Notes: generated from the sequence alone by a model not told the origin. DNA of 64,000 nucleotides from an uncultured Bacteroidota bacterium (GCA_902512065.1 CABXHU010000004.1:19634-83633); one strand, 5' to 3'; positions 1 through 10,593 are shown, counted from the first letter of the stretch. Made by a program: numbers and translations.

Positions 1-1087
1 TAAACCACATAAATTGTGGTGAAAAAACATTACATGTCATCATTGACCAGTATGCCCAAGCATATGGTCCAGTTGCTCTATTTAAGAATGCATATTGCTC
101 ATATTCAACTCCAGAATACCATGCTATAAAAAGTTCTGTAATATATGCAACCCCAACTATGGATCCTGTAATCATTATAACAATATTCATTAATTCAATA
201 TGTTGGAGAGTAATATAATCTTCTAAACTGCAAACTTTTCTCATAATAATAAGCAATGTCTGTACCATAGCAAAACCTGAAAAAATTGCTCCTGCAACAA
301 AATAAGGCGGAAAAATTGTTGTATGCCATCCAGGAATTACTGAAGTAGCAAAATCAAAAGATACTATTGTGTGTACAGATAATACTAATGGAGTTGCTAA
401 ACCAGCTAACACCAATGATACTTCCTCAAATCTTTGCCAATCTTTTGCTCTACCTGTCCATCCAAAACTAAGTATACTATAAATTCTTTTTTGAAAAGGC
501 TTGACTGCTCTATCTCTAATCATTGCAAAATCAGGCAATAACCCTGTCCACCAAAATACAAGGGAAACGGACAAATAAGTAGAGATTGCAAACACATCCC
601 ATAAAAGAGGTGAATTAAAGTTTACCCAAAGTGATCCAAAAGCATTGGGAATAGGGACCATCCAGTAACCAAGCCATGGTCTTCCCATATGTATTATAGG
701 GAATAATCCTGCTTGTATAACAGAAAAAATTGTCATTGCTTCAGCTGATCTATTAATTGCCATTCTCCATTTTTGACGAAATAAAAGCAGCACAGCTGAT
801 ATTAAAGTCCCAGCATGTCCAATTCCTACCCACCAAACAAAATTTGTAATATCCCAAGCCCATCCAACAGTCTTATTTAATCCCCAAACTCCAATACCAG
901 TAGATATTGTATATATGATGCATCCTACGCCCCAAAGAAACATTGCTAGCGCTATAGAAAAAACAATCCACCATTGTCTATTTGCTCTAGTCTCAACAGG
1001 CCTAGCTATATCAACAGAGACATCATGATAAGATTTTTCTCCTGTAACTAATGGTTTTCTAATTGGTGCTTCATAATGAGACCCCAT
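1..1087 (-). CDS. actC: Alternative complex III membrane subunit ActC (NrfD/PsrC family), C-terminus beyond the left edge
   Basis: Membrane quinol-binding subunit of alternative complex III, which oxidises menaquinol and passes electrons to cytochrome c. The reading frame is open from an ATG at 1087 to base 1, about 362 codons, so the C-terminus lies outside the window. The translation opens MGSHYEAPIRKPLV and then shows at least eight hydrophobic segments. Conserved-looking loops of the NrfD/PsrC type are visible, such as WDITNFVWWVGIGHAGTLIS and the IHMGRPW stretch. It begins 18 bases after the actB stop, in the same direction, which is the usual act order A-B-C. Family assignment is strong; the C-terminal part cannot be judged. 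Confidence 0.9.
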   Translation of the reverse strand, partial: MGSHYEAPIRKPLVTGEKSYHDVSVDIARPVETRANRQWWIVFSIALAMFLWGVGCIIYTISTGIGVWGLNKTVGWAWDITNFVWWVGIGHAGTLISAVLLLFRQKWRMAINRSAEAMTIFSVIQAGLFPIIHMGRPWLGYWMVPIPNAFGSLWVNFNSPLLWDVFAISTYLSVSLVFWWTGLLPDFAMIRDRAVKPFQKRIYSILSFGWTGRAKDWQRFEEVSLVLAGLATPLVLSVHTIVSFDFATSVIPGWHTTIFPPYFVAGAIFSGFAMVQTLLIIMRKVCSLEDYITLQHIELMNIVIMITGSIVGVAYITELFIAWYSGVEYEQYAFLNRATGPYAWAYWSMMTCNVFSPQFMWF

Positions 1088-1105
1088 ACTTTTTCTTATT
1101 ATTAA

Positions 1106-4100
1106 TTATACTTTTTTTTCGTTTCTTACTTTAACTTGATAAACTACATTTGGCTTAGTTCCAACAGAATCCAGCAAATGATAAGCTCTTTTATCATGTT
1201 TTAATTTATATATTTCACTTTCTTTTTCGTTTATATCTCCAAACCTCATTGCCCCGGTAGAACAAGCTGATGCACAAGCGCAAGTATCATTAAATTCTCC
1301 TTCAGCTACGGGTCTACCTTCTAATTTTGCTTTTAGTATCACTGCTTGTGTATTTTGAATACAGAATGAGCATTTTTCCATCACACCTCTAGATCTTACT
1401 GTAACATCAGGATTTAAAACCATACGCCCTAAATCGTCATTCATATGATAATCAAACTCATCATTATGGTTATATAAAAACCAATTAAATCTTCTGACCT
1501 TGTAAGGGCAGTTATTTGCACAGTATCTTGTCCCTACACATCTATTGTATGCCATATGATTCTGTCCTTGTCTTCCATGACTAGTTGCTGCAACCGGGCA
1601 TACAGTTTCACAAGGAGCATGATTACAATGTTGACACATAATTGGCTGAAATGCCACTTGTGGATTTTCTGATGGACTTTCAAGTTCTCCAAATGAAGTT
1701 AATGAGCTTTCTAGGCCACTGATGTCGTCTTTCTTTTTATCATCCTGATGAAAAGTTTCTTCTGAAGAATAATATCTATCTATTCTTAACCAATGCATGT
1801 CTCTGCTTTTTCTAATTTCTCTTTTTCCTACAACTGGCACATTATTTTCTGCATTACAAGCAATTATACATGCTCCACATCCAGTACACGCATTAAGATC
1901 AATTGACAAATTAAAATGATGACCAATAGATCTGTCAAATTCATCCCACAAATCAACCTTAGGAGAAGAAACAGGAGTTTCAATGTGATTTAAAGAAACA
2001 ACGGTTTCAGCATTCCAGTATTTCTGGTCCTTAGTATTAAATACTTCTAAACTAGTTTCCTTAAGTATCTCTCCTCTGCCCATTAGTGTATTATGCAACT
2101 GGATACAAGCAAACTCATGTTTCCCATCAGTTACTTGAATTGATACTAACTGATCTGTTTTAAAATTTTCATATAACTGATACCCATTAACTCCAGTTTT
2201 CATTTCATCTTTAACTCCCTTAGATCTTCCATACCCAAACGATAAACCTACTGTTCCTCTAGCTTGACCTGGCTGAATTATTACAGGAGCTTTAATTGAT
2301 ATGTCATTCAATTTTACAATTGCATATTTCCCATTTAAACCACCATCAGCATCATGACTAGACTCTGAAAAGAACGTACTAGGCTCTAAATATAGATCAA
2401 GTTTTTTTGCATCAAATTCTGAAATTGTCAAATAATTATCCCATGTTGTTCTTGTTAGTGGATCTGGAAATTCTTGCAACCATGGATTATTAGCTTGCTG
2501 ACCATCTCCCATACCAATCTTAGGATATAATGTTAACTCATATAAATTATTAGTTGATGAAACTTTATTAATTAGATCATTAAGATCAGTATAATATGTT
2601 TTATATTTTGCTGATCTTAAAAATTTACTTTTTGAAATAGTGCTATTCTTTTTAGAATAGACTCCATCATGAAGCGCCTTGTCCCAATATGTATCTTCTA
2701 AAATATTTTCCTTCCAATTATCCTTAACATACTGGTAATACGATTTATTATTATTTGACCATATTAACAGCTGATCCTGAAATTGTCTAGTGTCAAATAA
2801 TTTATTGATTACCGGCTGAATTAATGATAATTCTCCATGTCTAATTTCAGCATCACCCCATGATTCTAAATAATGTGAAGTGGCAGCAGCATAGTGAACA
2901 TGAGCTGCTGTCTCATCATTCTTCATTGTAAAAGAAACTGAAAGATCAACCTTGTCTAGAGCTTCAACAAATTCATTAGAATTAGGCATAGAATACGCTG
3001 GATTTACTCCAGCCATAATTAGTGCGCCTACTTTACCTCTCTGCATTTGCTCAAGTAAATTGCTGACTTTCGCATTATTTCCTAAACGCGTCTTAATTAT
3101 CTGATTTGGCTTAAATGCTTTACTTTTTATTTTCTCATTTATCTGAAGAACTAATCCTTGATAATCCACATCATTAATCCCTGAGACTACCACAGCATTT
3201 TTCTTGCTATTAAGAATTTCTTTAATAGTAGAATCTACTTTGTTTTGTAAATTTTCAGATAAGTTAATTTTATTGTTTGTTGAAAATAATTTAGAATATA
3301 TCGCTAGAAGTACTAGTTTTTGTTCAGAAATTCTAATAGGAATTCTAGTGTCTGCATTTGCTCCACTTAATGTCATATTTGATTCAAACTGAATATGTCT
3401 TGACATTTTCCCTTTCTTTGGAATTCTGTTTTTTGTATAACCATCTTCAAATCCTCCACCTTGCCAATCTCCAATAAAATCAGCTCCAATTGATACTACT
3501 AAATCTGCGCTTGAAAAATCATAGTTTGCTAAACCTCTTTGACCATATCGTTTTTCAAATGCATCTAAAGCTGCTGACTCAGAAATACTATCATATGTGA
3601 TATGATCTACATTAGCATATTTGTTTTTAAATTCATCGATTAATTTATTTGTAGAAGGACTTGCGAATGTTTGCGTTAATAGGACAATTGATTTTGATGA
3701 ATTATCAATCTCCTTTAATTTTCTTTTAGTCTCAAAATCAAATTCAGTCCATGAAGAAGGTAGGCCGTTTTTAATAGGCTGTGCTAATCTTCCACTGTCA
3801 TATAAATCTAATATTGAAGCATGAACTCTTGCGTTTGCAGAAGAAAATGGAGCTATTGTATTTCCTTCAATTTTTATTGGTCTTCCTTCTCTATTCTTAA
3901 CCAATATGTTTGCAAAATCATAGCCATTTGATATAGTTGTTGCATAAAAATTTGCCAATCCCGGTACAATTTCATTAGGCTGTACAACATATGGTATGGA
4001 TTGAACAATAGGTCCCTCACAAGCAGCAAGTGTAGCAGCAGCTGTGCTAAATCCTAAATATTTTAAGAAATCTCTTCTAGAAGTTGAGCTGTTTGACAAA

Positions 4101-4234
4101 TTTTCCTTGTCACCTAAAAATTCATCAACAGGAATTTTATCAACAAACTCTCTATGTTGAATTCCATCTATACTAGGGTTCCTTTCAGAACTTAGATCTG
4201 ATAAATTTTTCCAGTATTTCTTTTTATTAGACAT
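1106..4234 (-). CDS. actB: Alternative complex III iron-sulfur subunit ActB (TAT-variant molybdopterin oxidoreductase type)
   Basis: Large peripheral iron-sulfur subunit of alternative complex III, 1042 residues. A Tat-variant leader is seen near residues 52-75 (SRRDFLKYLGFSTAAA followed by LAAC). The middle resembles the molybdopterin oxidoreductase fold; family members in this complex are known to lack the cofactor. The C-terminal third carries ferredoxin-type cysteine clusters: CTGCGACIIAC, CQHCNHAPCETVCP, CVGTRYCANNCP, CSFCIQ and a final CACASAC group. The fused layout of a molybdopterin-like domain followed by an FeS domain is typical of ActB. It sits between actA (15 bases upstream) and actC (18 bases downstream), clearly one operon. 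Confidence 0.95.
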   Translation of the reverse strand: MSNKKKYWKNLSDLSSERNPSIDGIQHREFVDKIPVDEFLGDKENLSNSSTSRRDFLKYLGFSTAAATLAACEGPIVQSIPYVVQPNEIVPGLANFYATTISNGYDFANILVKNREGRPIKIEGNTIAPFSSANARVHASILDLYDSGRLAQPIKNGLPSSWTEFDFETKRKLKEIDNSSKSIVLLTQTFASPSTNKLIDEFKNKYANVDHITYDSISESAALDAFEKRYGQRGLANYDFSSADLVVSIGADFIGDWQGGGFEDGYTKNRIPKKGKMSRHIQFESNMTLSGANADTRIPIRISEQKLVLLAIYSKLFSTNNKINLSENLQNKVDSTIKEILNSKKNAVVVSGINDVDYQGLVLQINEKIKSKAFKPNQIIKTRLGNNAKVSNLLEQMQRGKVGALIMAGVNPAYSMPNSNEFVEALDKVDLSVSFTMKNDETAAHVHYAAATSHYLESWGDAEIRHGELSLIQPVINKLFDTRQFQDQLLIWSNNNKSYYQYVKDNWKENILEDTYWDKALHDGVYSKKNSTISKSKFLRSAKYKTYYTDLNDLINKVSSTNNLYELTLYPKIGMGDGQQANNPWLQEFPDPLTRTTWDNYLTISEFDAKKLDLYLEPSTFFSESSHDADGGLNGKYAIVKLNDISIKAPVIIQPGQARGTVGLSFGYGRSKGVKDEMKTGVNGYQLYENFKTDQLVSIQVTDGKHEFACIQLHNTLMGRGEILKETSLEVFNTKDQKYWNAETVVSLNHIETPVSSPKVDLWDEFDRSIGHHFNLSIDLNACTGCGACIIACNAENNVPVVGKREIRKSRDMHWLRIDRYYSSEETFHQDDKKKDDISGLESSLTSFGELESPSENPQVAFQPIMCQHCNHAPCETVCPVAATSHGRQGQNHMAYNRCVGTRYCANNCPYKVRRFNWFLYNHNDEFDYHMNDDLGRMVLNPDVTVRSRGVMEKCSFCIQNTQAVILKAKLEGRPVAEGEFNDTCACASACSTGAMRFGDINEKESEIYKLKHDKRAYHLLDSVGTKPNVVYQVKVRNEKKV

Positions 4235-4249
4235 ATTAAAATCTACAAA

Positions 4250-5581
4250 TTAATAATGACATTTTCCACATTCTAGTCCTCCCATTTGGGCTACAGTTAA
4301 TTGCTCTACCCCATATTTTTTTGATAATTCTTCATGAATTTTAGCATAATATTCATTGTCTTTTACTTTCACATTTGTTTCTCTATGACAGTTTATGCAC
4401 CATCCCATTGTTAATGGAGAGTGCTGATACATAATTTCCATTTCTTCAACAGGGCCATGACAAGTCTGACATTCAATTCCTGCAACTGAAACGTGTTGTG
4501 AATGATTAAAATAGGCAAAATCCGGAAGGTTATGGATTCTTATCCATTTTACTGGGTATGTTACCCCGGTATACTCCTGTACTTCATCGTCCCAGCCAAC
4601 TGCCTTATATAATTTTTGTATCTCATCATCATAAAATGCTTTTGAATATTCTTCAGATGTTTCACCAGTATACTCATATATCGTCTTATGGCAATTCATA
4701 CAAACATTTAAAGAAGGAATGCCTGAATGTTTGCTTACTCTTGCAGATGAATGACAATAATTACAATCAATTTGATTATCTCCAGCATGAATTTTGTGAG
4801 AATAATGAATTGGCTGTACTGGCATATAGCCTTGATTAGTTCCTAGCTGCATTGTCCAGCCATAAAAACCATATGCGCTAACAAGTAGAAACAAAATTGC
4901 CGAACATAACATTAAAAATTGATTATCTATAAAGGCTTTCCATAGAGGTTTCGATTTTTCTTCTTCAATTAATTTTACGTCATTTAAAATAGCAAAATTC
5001 CTAAGCGTATTACTAACTAAGAAAAGTCCAATAGCCAATAAAAAGAACAGAAAAGTAAAAACACCTAAAATAATGTCGTTAGATAGTCCTAAATCATTCG
5101 ATGGGCCAGTAGTTGAAGTTGCGGTAGCTGCAGCAACTGGAACTGTTTTTTCTTGATTAGTATAGGCTAAAATATTTTCAATATCTGCATCCGATAATGA
5201 GGGATAAGCTGTCATAGCAGCGCGATTATACTCGGAATAAATTTTATTAGCATATGAATCTCCTGATTTTATAACTGATGCACTATTTCTAATCCAAGCA
5301 TAAAGCCATTGCTTATCAAGCCCTTGATCATTTAATAACCTATCCTCAACATGACGAAGAGCTGGGCCTGTCATCTTTTTATCTAGCTTGTGACAAGCTG
5401 CACAATTTGCATTAAACAAAGTTTTTCCTGCAGCTATATCAATATCCTGTGCAAATGAATTAGTGTAGGAAAAAATAAAAAAAAGAGAGAAAAATAAATG
5501 GATGAAAGAACATTTAGAAAAATTAAAAAAATTTCTAAAATTATAAGATCTTAAATATTGCTTTTTATATCTTATATTCAT
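4250..5581 (-). CDS. actA: Alternative complex III multihaem cytochrome c subunit ActA with fused N-terminal monohaem domain
   Basis: Exported multihaem cytochrome c, electron-output side of alternative complex III. Six CxxCH haem sites are visible: CAACH in an N-terminal class I cytochrome-like domain just after the signal peptide, then CNYCH, CMNCH, CQTCH, CINCH and, at the very C-terminus, CGKCH, a five-haem ActA part. A transmembrane segment (DIILGVFTFLFFLLAIGLFL) and a second one separate the two parts. The frame can open at 5605, but I prefer ATG 5581 because a TAnnTTTG element at 5610-5617 would start transcription at about 5603-5606. The signal peptide probably ends near SFAQD. First gene of actA-actB-actC. 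Confidence 0.92.
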   Translation of the reverse strand: MNIRYKKQYLRSYNFRNFFNFSKCSFIHLFFSLFFIFSYTNSFAQDIDIAAGKTLFNANCAACHKLDKKMTGPALRHVEDRLLNDQGLDKQWLYAWIRNSASVIKSGDSYANKIYSEYNRAAMTAYPSLSDADIENILAYTNQEKTVPVAAATATSTTGPSNDLGLSNDIILGVFTFLFFLLAIGLFLVSNTLRNFAILNDVKLIEEEKSKPLWKAFIDNQFLMLCSAILFLLVSAYGFYGWTMQLGTNQGYMPVQPIHYSHKIHAGDNQIDCNYCHSSARVSKHSGIPSLNVCMNCHKTIYEYTGETSEEYSKAFYDDEIQKLYKAVGWDDEVQEYTGVTYPVKWIRIHNLPDFAYFNHSQHVSVAGIECQTCHGPVEEMEIMYQHSPLTMGWCINCHRETNVKVKDNEYYAKIHEELSKKYGVEQLTVAQMGGLECGKCHY

Positions 5582-5609
5582 TCTAAAATTCGTTTGAAAA
5601 AACAAAGCA

Positions 5610-5617
5610 CAAAAGTA
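5610..5617 (-). promoter_or_regulatory. Putative -7 element of the actABC promoter
   Basis: On the minus strand the sequence is TACTTTTG, matching the Bacteroidota -7 consensus TAnnTTTG. A TTG lies 22 bases upstream, three more than the ideal 19, so the -33 part is weak. It stands just before the actA signal peptide coding region and supports the shorter actA start at 5581. AT-rich sequence makes chance matches possible. Confidence 0.4.
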
Positions 5618-5721
5618 ATACCAAAAATGGGTATTTTAACAATAAAATATTGATTATTTCTTTAAATTATTAATTTATAATGATTCTAAATAAAAAAGTA
5701 ATAGAATAAATTATAATCCAT

Positions 5722-5729
5722 TAAATTTG
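5722..5729 (+). promoter_or_regulatory. Putative -7 element before the SPOR-domain gene
   Basis: TAAATTTG matches TAnnTTTG and lies 19 bases before the ATG at 5749. No TTG is present at the expected distance upstream. Supported only by position and consensus. Confidence 0.35.
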
Positions 5730-5748
5730 TTCATTATCAAAACATAAA

Positions 5749-6150
5749 ATGAAAAAGCTAGTTCAAGTTTTATTTAGTTTAATATTTCTTTTCTTTAATC
5801 AAACCCTCCTGTACTCTCAAAAAGGGGAAATAGCAATAACGCAAAGTATTGAAATTGAAAAGATTATAGAAATTAAAAAAGAGCTAAATAAAAATTCTTC
5901 AATGCTTAGAATACAAATTTATAATGGAAATCGGGATGAGGCTAAAGAGATTAAAGAAAAATTTGAAAAAAGAAAAATTGACTCAATCGTTGATATAGTT
6001 TATGAAACGCCTAATTATAAAATATGGATTGGTAATTACATAAATCAATTAGAGGCCGATATTAAATTACTGGAAATCAAAAAATATTATTCTGATGCAT
6101 TTATTTTTAGACAAAAAAACAAACAAATAATTGAAGAAGAAATCGAATAA
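5749..6150 (+). CDS. Small exported SPOR-domain protein
   Basis: A 133-residue protein with an N-terminal signal peptide (about residues 1-23, hydrophobic run LVQVLFSLIFLFFNQTLL, likely cleavage after LYSQ). The remainder resembles a SPOR domain: the pattern of RIQIYNGNRDEAKEIKEKF, then a beta strand, then YKIWIGNYINQLEADIKLLE is typical of the fold that binds denuded peptidoglycan glycan strands. The likely place of action is the periplasm. It converges on infB with only two bases between the stop codons. SPOR assignment rests on pattern and not on a search; the exact role is unknown. Confidence 0.75.
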   Translation: MKKLVQVLFSLIFLFFNQTLLYSQKGEIAITQSIEIEKIIEIKKELNKNSSMLRIQIYNGNRDEAKEIKEKFEKRKIDSIVDIVYETPNYKIWIGNYINQLEADIKLLEIKKYYSDAFIFRQKNKQIIEEEIE

Positions 6151-6152
6151 AA

Positions 6153-8732
6153 TTAAAGTTTCTTTTTAACTTCTACGTTAATAAACCCTTCTATTTCATC
6201 TCCTACTCTTATATCCTTAAAATCATTTACCTGCAATCCACAATCATAACCTTTATTAACTTCTTTTACATCATCTTTAAATCGTTTTAATGATGCTAAA
6301 GATCCCGAAAATATTACCACTCCTTCTCTAATAATTCTTACCTCAGAGTTTCTAAGAATTGATCCTTTTGTAACCATGCATCCTGCAATAGTCCCTAACT
6401 TAGATACTTTAAAAGTTTCACGAACTTCACAAAAACCAGTAATTTCTTCTTTAATGTCTGGGGAAAGCATTCCTTCCATAGCATCCTTTAATTCATTAAT
6501 TGCATCATATATAATCGAATAAGTTCTTATATCAATTGCTTCTTTATCCGCCACCTGTCTAGCATTACCCATAGGTCTAACATTGAACCCAATTACCAAT
6601 GCATCTGATGCTGACGCAAGCAATACATCACTTTCAGTAATTGCTCCAACTCCTTTATGGATGATATTAACTTGTATTTCCTCAGTAGATAGTTTTTGAA
6701 AAGAGTCCGTTAACGCTTCAACAGATCCATCAACGTCTCCTTTAAGAATTATATTTAATTCTTTAAAATCTCCTAAAGCAATTCTTCTACCAATTTCATC
6801 TAATGTAATATGTTTCTGAGTCCTAACAGTCTGTTCTCTTTGTAACTGATTTCTTTTAGTAGCAATTTGTTTTGCTTCTCTTTCATCATTATATACTGAA
6901 AAGCTATCACCTGCTTGTGCAGCTCCGTCAAGTCCAAGAATTGAAACAGGAATAGATGGCCCAGCAACTTCAAGGTCATTCCCTCTCTCGTCATACATAG
7001 CCTTTACTTTTCCTGTATTTTTTCCGGCTAATACAAAATCTCCTATTTTTAATGTTCCTGTTTGAACCAATATTGTAGAAACATATCCTCTACCTTTATC
7101 TAAAAATGCTTCAACTACTGTTCCTGAAGCATTTCTTTCAGGGTTAGCTTTAAGTTCTAAAAGTTCTGCCTCAAGAAGAACTTTTTCCAAGAGCTCATCA
7201 ACTCCGTCTCCAGTTTTAGCAGAAATATCATGAGACTGAATTTTTCCTCCCCAATCTTCCACTAAAAGATTCATGTTCGATAAACCTTCTTTAATCTTAT
7301 CAGGATTCGCTTCAGGTTTGTCAATTTTATTTATAGCAAAAACTATAGGGACGCCAGCAGCTTGAGCATGTGATATAGCCTCCTTAGTTTGGGGCATTAT
7401 ATCATCATCTGCTGCAATAACAATTACAGCTAAATCCGTTACTTGCGTACCTCTAGCCCTCATAGCAGTAAATGCCTCATGACCAGGCGTGTCTAAAAAA
7501 GTGATTTTTTCACTATCCTTAAGTTCTACACTATATGCTCCAATATGCTGAGTAATACCCCCTGACTCTCCAGCTATTACGTTCTCTTCTCTTATATAAT
7601 CTAACAAGGATGTTTTTCCATGATCAACATGCCCCATTACAGTAATAATAGGTGGCCTAGATTTTAGGTCTTTAGGATCATCTAGCACCTCCTCAATAAT
7701 TTCTTCTTTTTCAGCAGTAACAAATTCTATCTTATAACCAAATTCTTCAGCTACAATTGATAATGTCTCCGCATCTAATCTTTGATTTAGAGTTACCATA
7801 AGTCCTAGAGTCATACATGCAGATATAATTTCAGTTGATGGCACATCCATCATAGTAGCAATTTCACTAGCAGTAACAAACTCTGTTACTTTAAGCACCT
7901 TGCTCTCCTTCTCAATAACTGCAAGCTCATCCTCTGACTTTTGCTTATGTTGGTCTCTTTTTTCCCTTCTATATTTTGCTGCTTTACCTTTTGCTGATTT
8001 TCCTTGAAGCTTCTCTAATGTCTCCTTAATTTGCTTTTGTACTTCCTCTTCATTTGGCTCTTCCTTGACAAGCTTTTTTCCTTTAGTTTGACCCCTTAAT
8101 CCTTTTTTATTTAAATTATCAGCTGATGGTTTTGGAATAATTCTTTTTCTTCTTTTCTTAGGCTTAGGCTTTGGCTTTTCTTCCTCAGATTTCTTAGAAG
8201 GTATTTCTTTAAATTTAGATAAATCCAATGTTTCTCCTGTAGATTTCAATCCAGATAGTTTTTTATAATTATCTGCCTTATGTTCATCTAAATCTGATTT
8301 TTTTTCTTCAATTTTATCTTCTTTTAATTTTGGAGTATCTTCTAATTTAGAATCTTTGTCATCTTCCTTTGCAGTCTCTCGTTTTTTTGGTTTTGGCTCT
8401 AGATCAATCTTGCCCAATTTCTTAAATTTCGTAACCTTAGACGCTGCAGTAATTACTTCCGCTTTCTTTTTATTTATTTCTTCAAGCTCTGCTTCTCTTT
8501 TTATCCTTAACTCCTCTTTTTCTTTAATTTGAGCTTCAGCAACCTCTTTAGAAGCTACCTTATTGTCCGCATCCAATTGAAATTCACCACATAGTAAATC
8601 ATAGATTTCTTCACTAATTTTACTAGTGGGTCTTTTCTCTATTTCATGACCTTTCGATTCCAAAAAATCTATTGCTCGATCAATAGAAATATTTAATTCT
8701 CTAAGTGCTTTATTTAATCTAACTGCAGGCAT
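6153..8732 (-). CDS. infB: Translation initiation factor IF-2
   Basis: GTPase that places initiator tRNA on the 30S subunit, 859 residues. The N-terminus ([17 protein letters not shown] IF2-N domain) is followed by a long lysine/glutamate-rich linker to about residue 270. The G domain has GHVDHGKTS (G1), DTPGHEAF (G3) and NKIDKPEA (G4), then the beta-barrel domains and the C-terminal initiator-tRNA-binding domain ending in [17 protein letters not shown]. It is the last gene of rimP-nusA-infB, 30 bases after nusA, and no separate promoter is evident. Length is normal for Bacteroidota IF-2. Confidence 0.98.
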   Translation of the reverse strand: MPAVRLNKALRELNISIDRAIDFLESKGHEIEKRPTSKISEEIYDLLCGEFQLDADNKVASKEVAEAQIKEKEELRIKREAELEEINKKKAEVITAASKVTKFKKLGKIDLEPKPKKRETAKEDDKDSKLEDTPKLKEDKIEEKKSDLDEHKADNYKKLSGLKSTGETLDLSKFKEIPSKKSEEEKPKPKPKKRRKRIIPKPSADNLNKKGLRGQTKGKKLVKEEPNEEEVQKQIKETLEKLQGKSAKGKAAKYRREKRDQHKQKSEDELAVIEKESKVLKVTEFVTASEIATMMDVPSTEIISACMTLGLMVTLNQRLDAETLSIVAEEFGYKIEFVTAEKEEIIEEVLDDPKDLKSRPPIITVMGHVDHGKTSLLDYIREENVIAGESGGITQHIGAYSVELKDSEKITFLDTPGHEAFTAMRARGTQVTDLAVIVIAADDDIMPQTKEAISHAQAAGVPIVFAINKIDKPEANPDKIKEGLSNMNLLVEDWGGKIQSHDISAKTGDGVDELLEKVLLEAELLELKANPERNASGTVVEAFLDKGRGYVSTILVQTGTLKIGDFVLAGKNTGKVKAMYDERGNDLEVAGPSIPVSILGLDGAAQAGDSFSVYNDEREAKQIATKRNQLQREQTVRTQKHITLDEIGRRIALGDFKELNIILKGDVDGSVEALTDSFQKLSTEEIQVNIIHKGVGAITESDVLLASASDALVIGFNVRPMGNARQVADKEAIDIRTYSIIYDAINELKDAMEGMLSPDIKEEITGFCEVRETFKVSKLGTIAGCMVTKGSILRNSEVRIIREGVVIFSGSLASLKRFKDDVKEVNKGYDCGLQVNDFKDIRVGDEIEGFINVEVKKKL

Positions 8733-8762
8733 ATATCCTTTATCTATAATTTATAATATTAA

Positions 8763-9995
8763 TTAATTTTCAAATTCTTCTTTTAAAATTTTAATTACAT
8801 TATTGATTGTTTCTTCTTCTAAGTCTGTTCTTTTAACTAGATCTGCTGCATCTTGTTCTAAAACACTTTTAGCAGTATCTAATCCTGCCTTAGCTAATTC
8901 ATCAATAACCCATGATTCAATCTCATCAGAAAATTCCGTTAATTCTACATCTTCCTCTACTCCGTCTCTGAATACATCTATTTCATAGCCAGTAATTTTT
9001 CCAGCTAGTCTAATATTATGACCACCCCTTCCAATTGCTTTACTTACCTCTTCTGGATTAAGCATAACTTCAACCCTTTTAGTCTCTTCATTTATTTTCA
9101 TAGAAGTAATCTTTGCTGGATTTAATGATCTTGAAATAAATAACTGTAAATTATTTGTATAATTTATAACATCTATATTCTCATTACCTAATTCTCTAAC
9201 TATACCATGAATTCTTGAGCCTTTCATTCCTACACAGGCTCCAACTGGATCAATTCTATCATCATATGAGTCTACAGCTACCTTAGCCTTTTCACCAGGG
9301 ATTCTTACTACTTTTTTTATTGATATTAATCCATCAAATATTTCTGGGATTTCCTGTTCAAATAATTTTTCTAAAAACACTGGAGAAGTTCTTGACAGAA
9401 TGATTGAAGGCTTAGTTCCTTTAAGCTCTACGCTTTCAATAATTCCTCTAATATTATCCCCTTTTCTAAAAAAATCTGATGGTATTTGCTTATCCTTTGG
9501 CATAATTATTTCATTGCCATCATCATCCAATAGGATAATAGCTTTATGTCTAATGTGATGGACTTCTGCCGTATATATTTCCCCTTCTAATTCTTTGAAT
9601 TTCTTATATACATTAGTATTGTCATGTTCATGAATTTTAGCTGTCAGATTTTGTCTTAATGCTAAAATTGATCTTCTTCCCAAATCAACTAATTTAACCT
9701 CCTCAGAAACATCTTCTCCTACTTCAAAATCTGGTTCAATTTTTCTAGCCTCTGATAATGATATTTCACAATTTTCATCCTCTAGCTTATCATCTTCTAC
9801 AACAATTCTATTTCTCCAAATTTCAAGATCACCTTTATCAGGATTAATAATGATATCAAAATTGTCATCATCTCCATATTTTCTTTTTAAAGTAGACCTA
9901 AACACATCTTCTAAAATTGCCATTAATGTAGATCTGTCAATTAATTTATCATCTTTAAATTCTGAAAAAGATTCTATCAATGTTATATTCTCCAT
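8763..9995 (-). CDS. nusA: Transcription termination/antitermination factor NusA
   Basis: RNA polymerase-binding factor controlling pausing, termination and antitermination; 410 residues. The N-terminal polymerase-binding domain is followed by an S1 domain (GEIYTAEVHHIRHKAIILL region) and KH domains, seen in DPVGACVGMKGSRIHGIVRE and AIGRGGHNIRLAGKITGYEID. The acidic C-terminus is short, without the AR repeats of enterobacterial NusA. Middle gene of rimP-nusA-infB, 11 bases after rimP. NusA autoregulation is known in other bacteria; here a terminator-like hairpin upstream of rimP (10483-10507) offers a possible site for it, which is inference. Confidence 0.97.
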   Translation of the reverse strand: MENITLIESFSEFKDDKLIDRSTLMAILEDVFRSTLKRKYGDDDNFDIIINPDKGDLEIWRNRIVVEDDKLEDENCEISLSEARKIEPDFEVGEDVSEEVKLVDLGRRSILALRQNLTAKIHEHDNTNVYKKFKELEGEIYTAEVHHIRHKAIILLDDDGNEIIMPKDKQIPSDFFRKGDNIRGIIESVELKGTKPSIILSRTSPVFLEKLFEQEIPEIFDGLISIKKVVRIPGEKAKVAVDSYDDRIDPVGACVGMKGSRIHGIVRELGNENIDVINYTNNLQLFISRSLNPAKITSMKINEETKRVEVMLNPEEVSKAIGRGGHNIRLAGKITGYEIDVFRDGVEEDVELTEFSDEIESWVIDELAKAGLDTAKSVLEQDAADLVKRTDLEEETINNVIKILKEEFEN

Positions 9996-10006
9996 AATTT
10001 ATTTAA

Positions 10007-10471
10007 TTAAAGTTTTATTTTCACTTTTGCTTCAACAATGTCCTTATATAATAAGTCTATCTTTTTTTCTACTGTTATTTTACCCTTTCCAATTGGTTTT
10101 TTTTCTCTTTGTTTCCAAAATAGACTAATCTGATTGGAATTAGCATTAACTAGTTTTGCTTCATATTTCAAATCGTCTTTAGTTTTAATAACTAATATTC
10201 TTCCAATATTTTTTATATACTGTCTAATATTAGAAAGAGGGGTTACAGCTCCAGAAGATGTTACTTCTAGAGAAAAATCATGTTTATCCCTGTCAATATT
10301 GTGCTCAATAGATCTGCTAACATATATGCAGTCTTCTACTGTTACCCCATTATCTCCATCAATTATAATTTTAATGGAATTATCAAGAGCTATATCCATA
10401 TCTATTAAAAATAGGTCTTCCCTGCTTTTTAAACAGTTTGCTAGTTCGTTTTCTATAATATTTCTTAACAT
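10007..10471 (-). CDS. rimP: Ribosome maturation factor RimP
   Basis: Factor for 30S ribosomal subunit maturation, 154 residues, usual family length. Recognisable parts are the N-terminal domain with DNSIKIIIDGDNGVTVEDC, then SRSIEHNIDRDKHDFSLEV and SSGAVTPL, and the C-terminal SH3-like domain. First coding gene of the rimP-nusA-infB operon. Its ATG lies only 11 bases after a strong GC-rich hairpin (10483-10507) in an otherwise AT-rich region, and about 120 bases after tRNA-Gln, a layout resembling metY-rimP-nusA-infB of Escherichia coli. Confidence 0.95.
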   Translation of the reverse strand: MLRNIIENELANCLKSREDLFLIDMDIALDNSIKIIIDGDNGVTVEDCIYVSRSIEHNIDRDKHDFSLEVTSSGAVTPLSNIRQYIKNIGRILVIKTKDDLKYEAKLVNANSNQISLFWKQREKKPIGKGKITVEKKIDLLYKDIVEAKVKIKL

Positions 10472-10482
10472 TTTTCTATAAA

Positions 10483-10507
10483 AAGAGGGGACTTTTCGTC
10501 CCCTCTT
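10483..10507 (-). terminator. Strong bidirectional hairpin between tRNA-Gln and rimP (terminator or attenuator)
   Basis: A perfect 10-bp stem (AAGAGGGGAC with GTCCCCTCTT, loop TTTTC) stands out in AT-rich DNA. On the minus strand it is followed by a short T run and then, 11 bases from the stem, the rimP ATG. On the plus strand it is followed by AA and eight Ts, a good terminator. Any transcript of tRNA-Gln or of the rimP operon starting at 10534-10541 must pass through it, so it may end the tRNA transcript or act as an attenuator for rimP-nusA-infB. Confidence 0.75.
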
Positions 10508-10533
10508 AATTTTTTTTCATTAATCAGTGGCAG

Positions 10534-10541
10534 CAAATATA
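10534..10541 (-). promoter_or_regulatory. Putative -7 element for rimP-nusA-infB
   Basis: TATATTTG on the minus strand fits TAnnTTTG. TTG triplets lie 17 and 21 bases upstream, so spacing is not ideal. A transcript from here would carry the 10483-10507 hairpin in its leader. A second TATATTTG lies a little upstream, and chance occurrence in AT-rich DNA cannot be excluded. Confidence 0.35.
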
Positions 10542-10593
10542 CAATATTATTTTGAAATCAATCAAATATAATTAATAGCTGCTATCATATTAG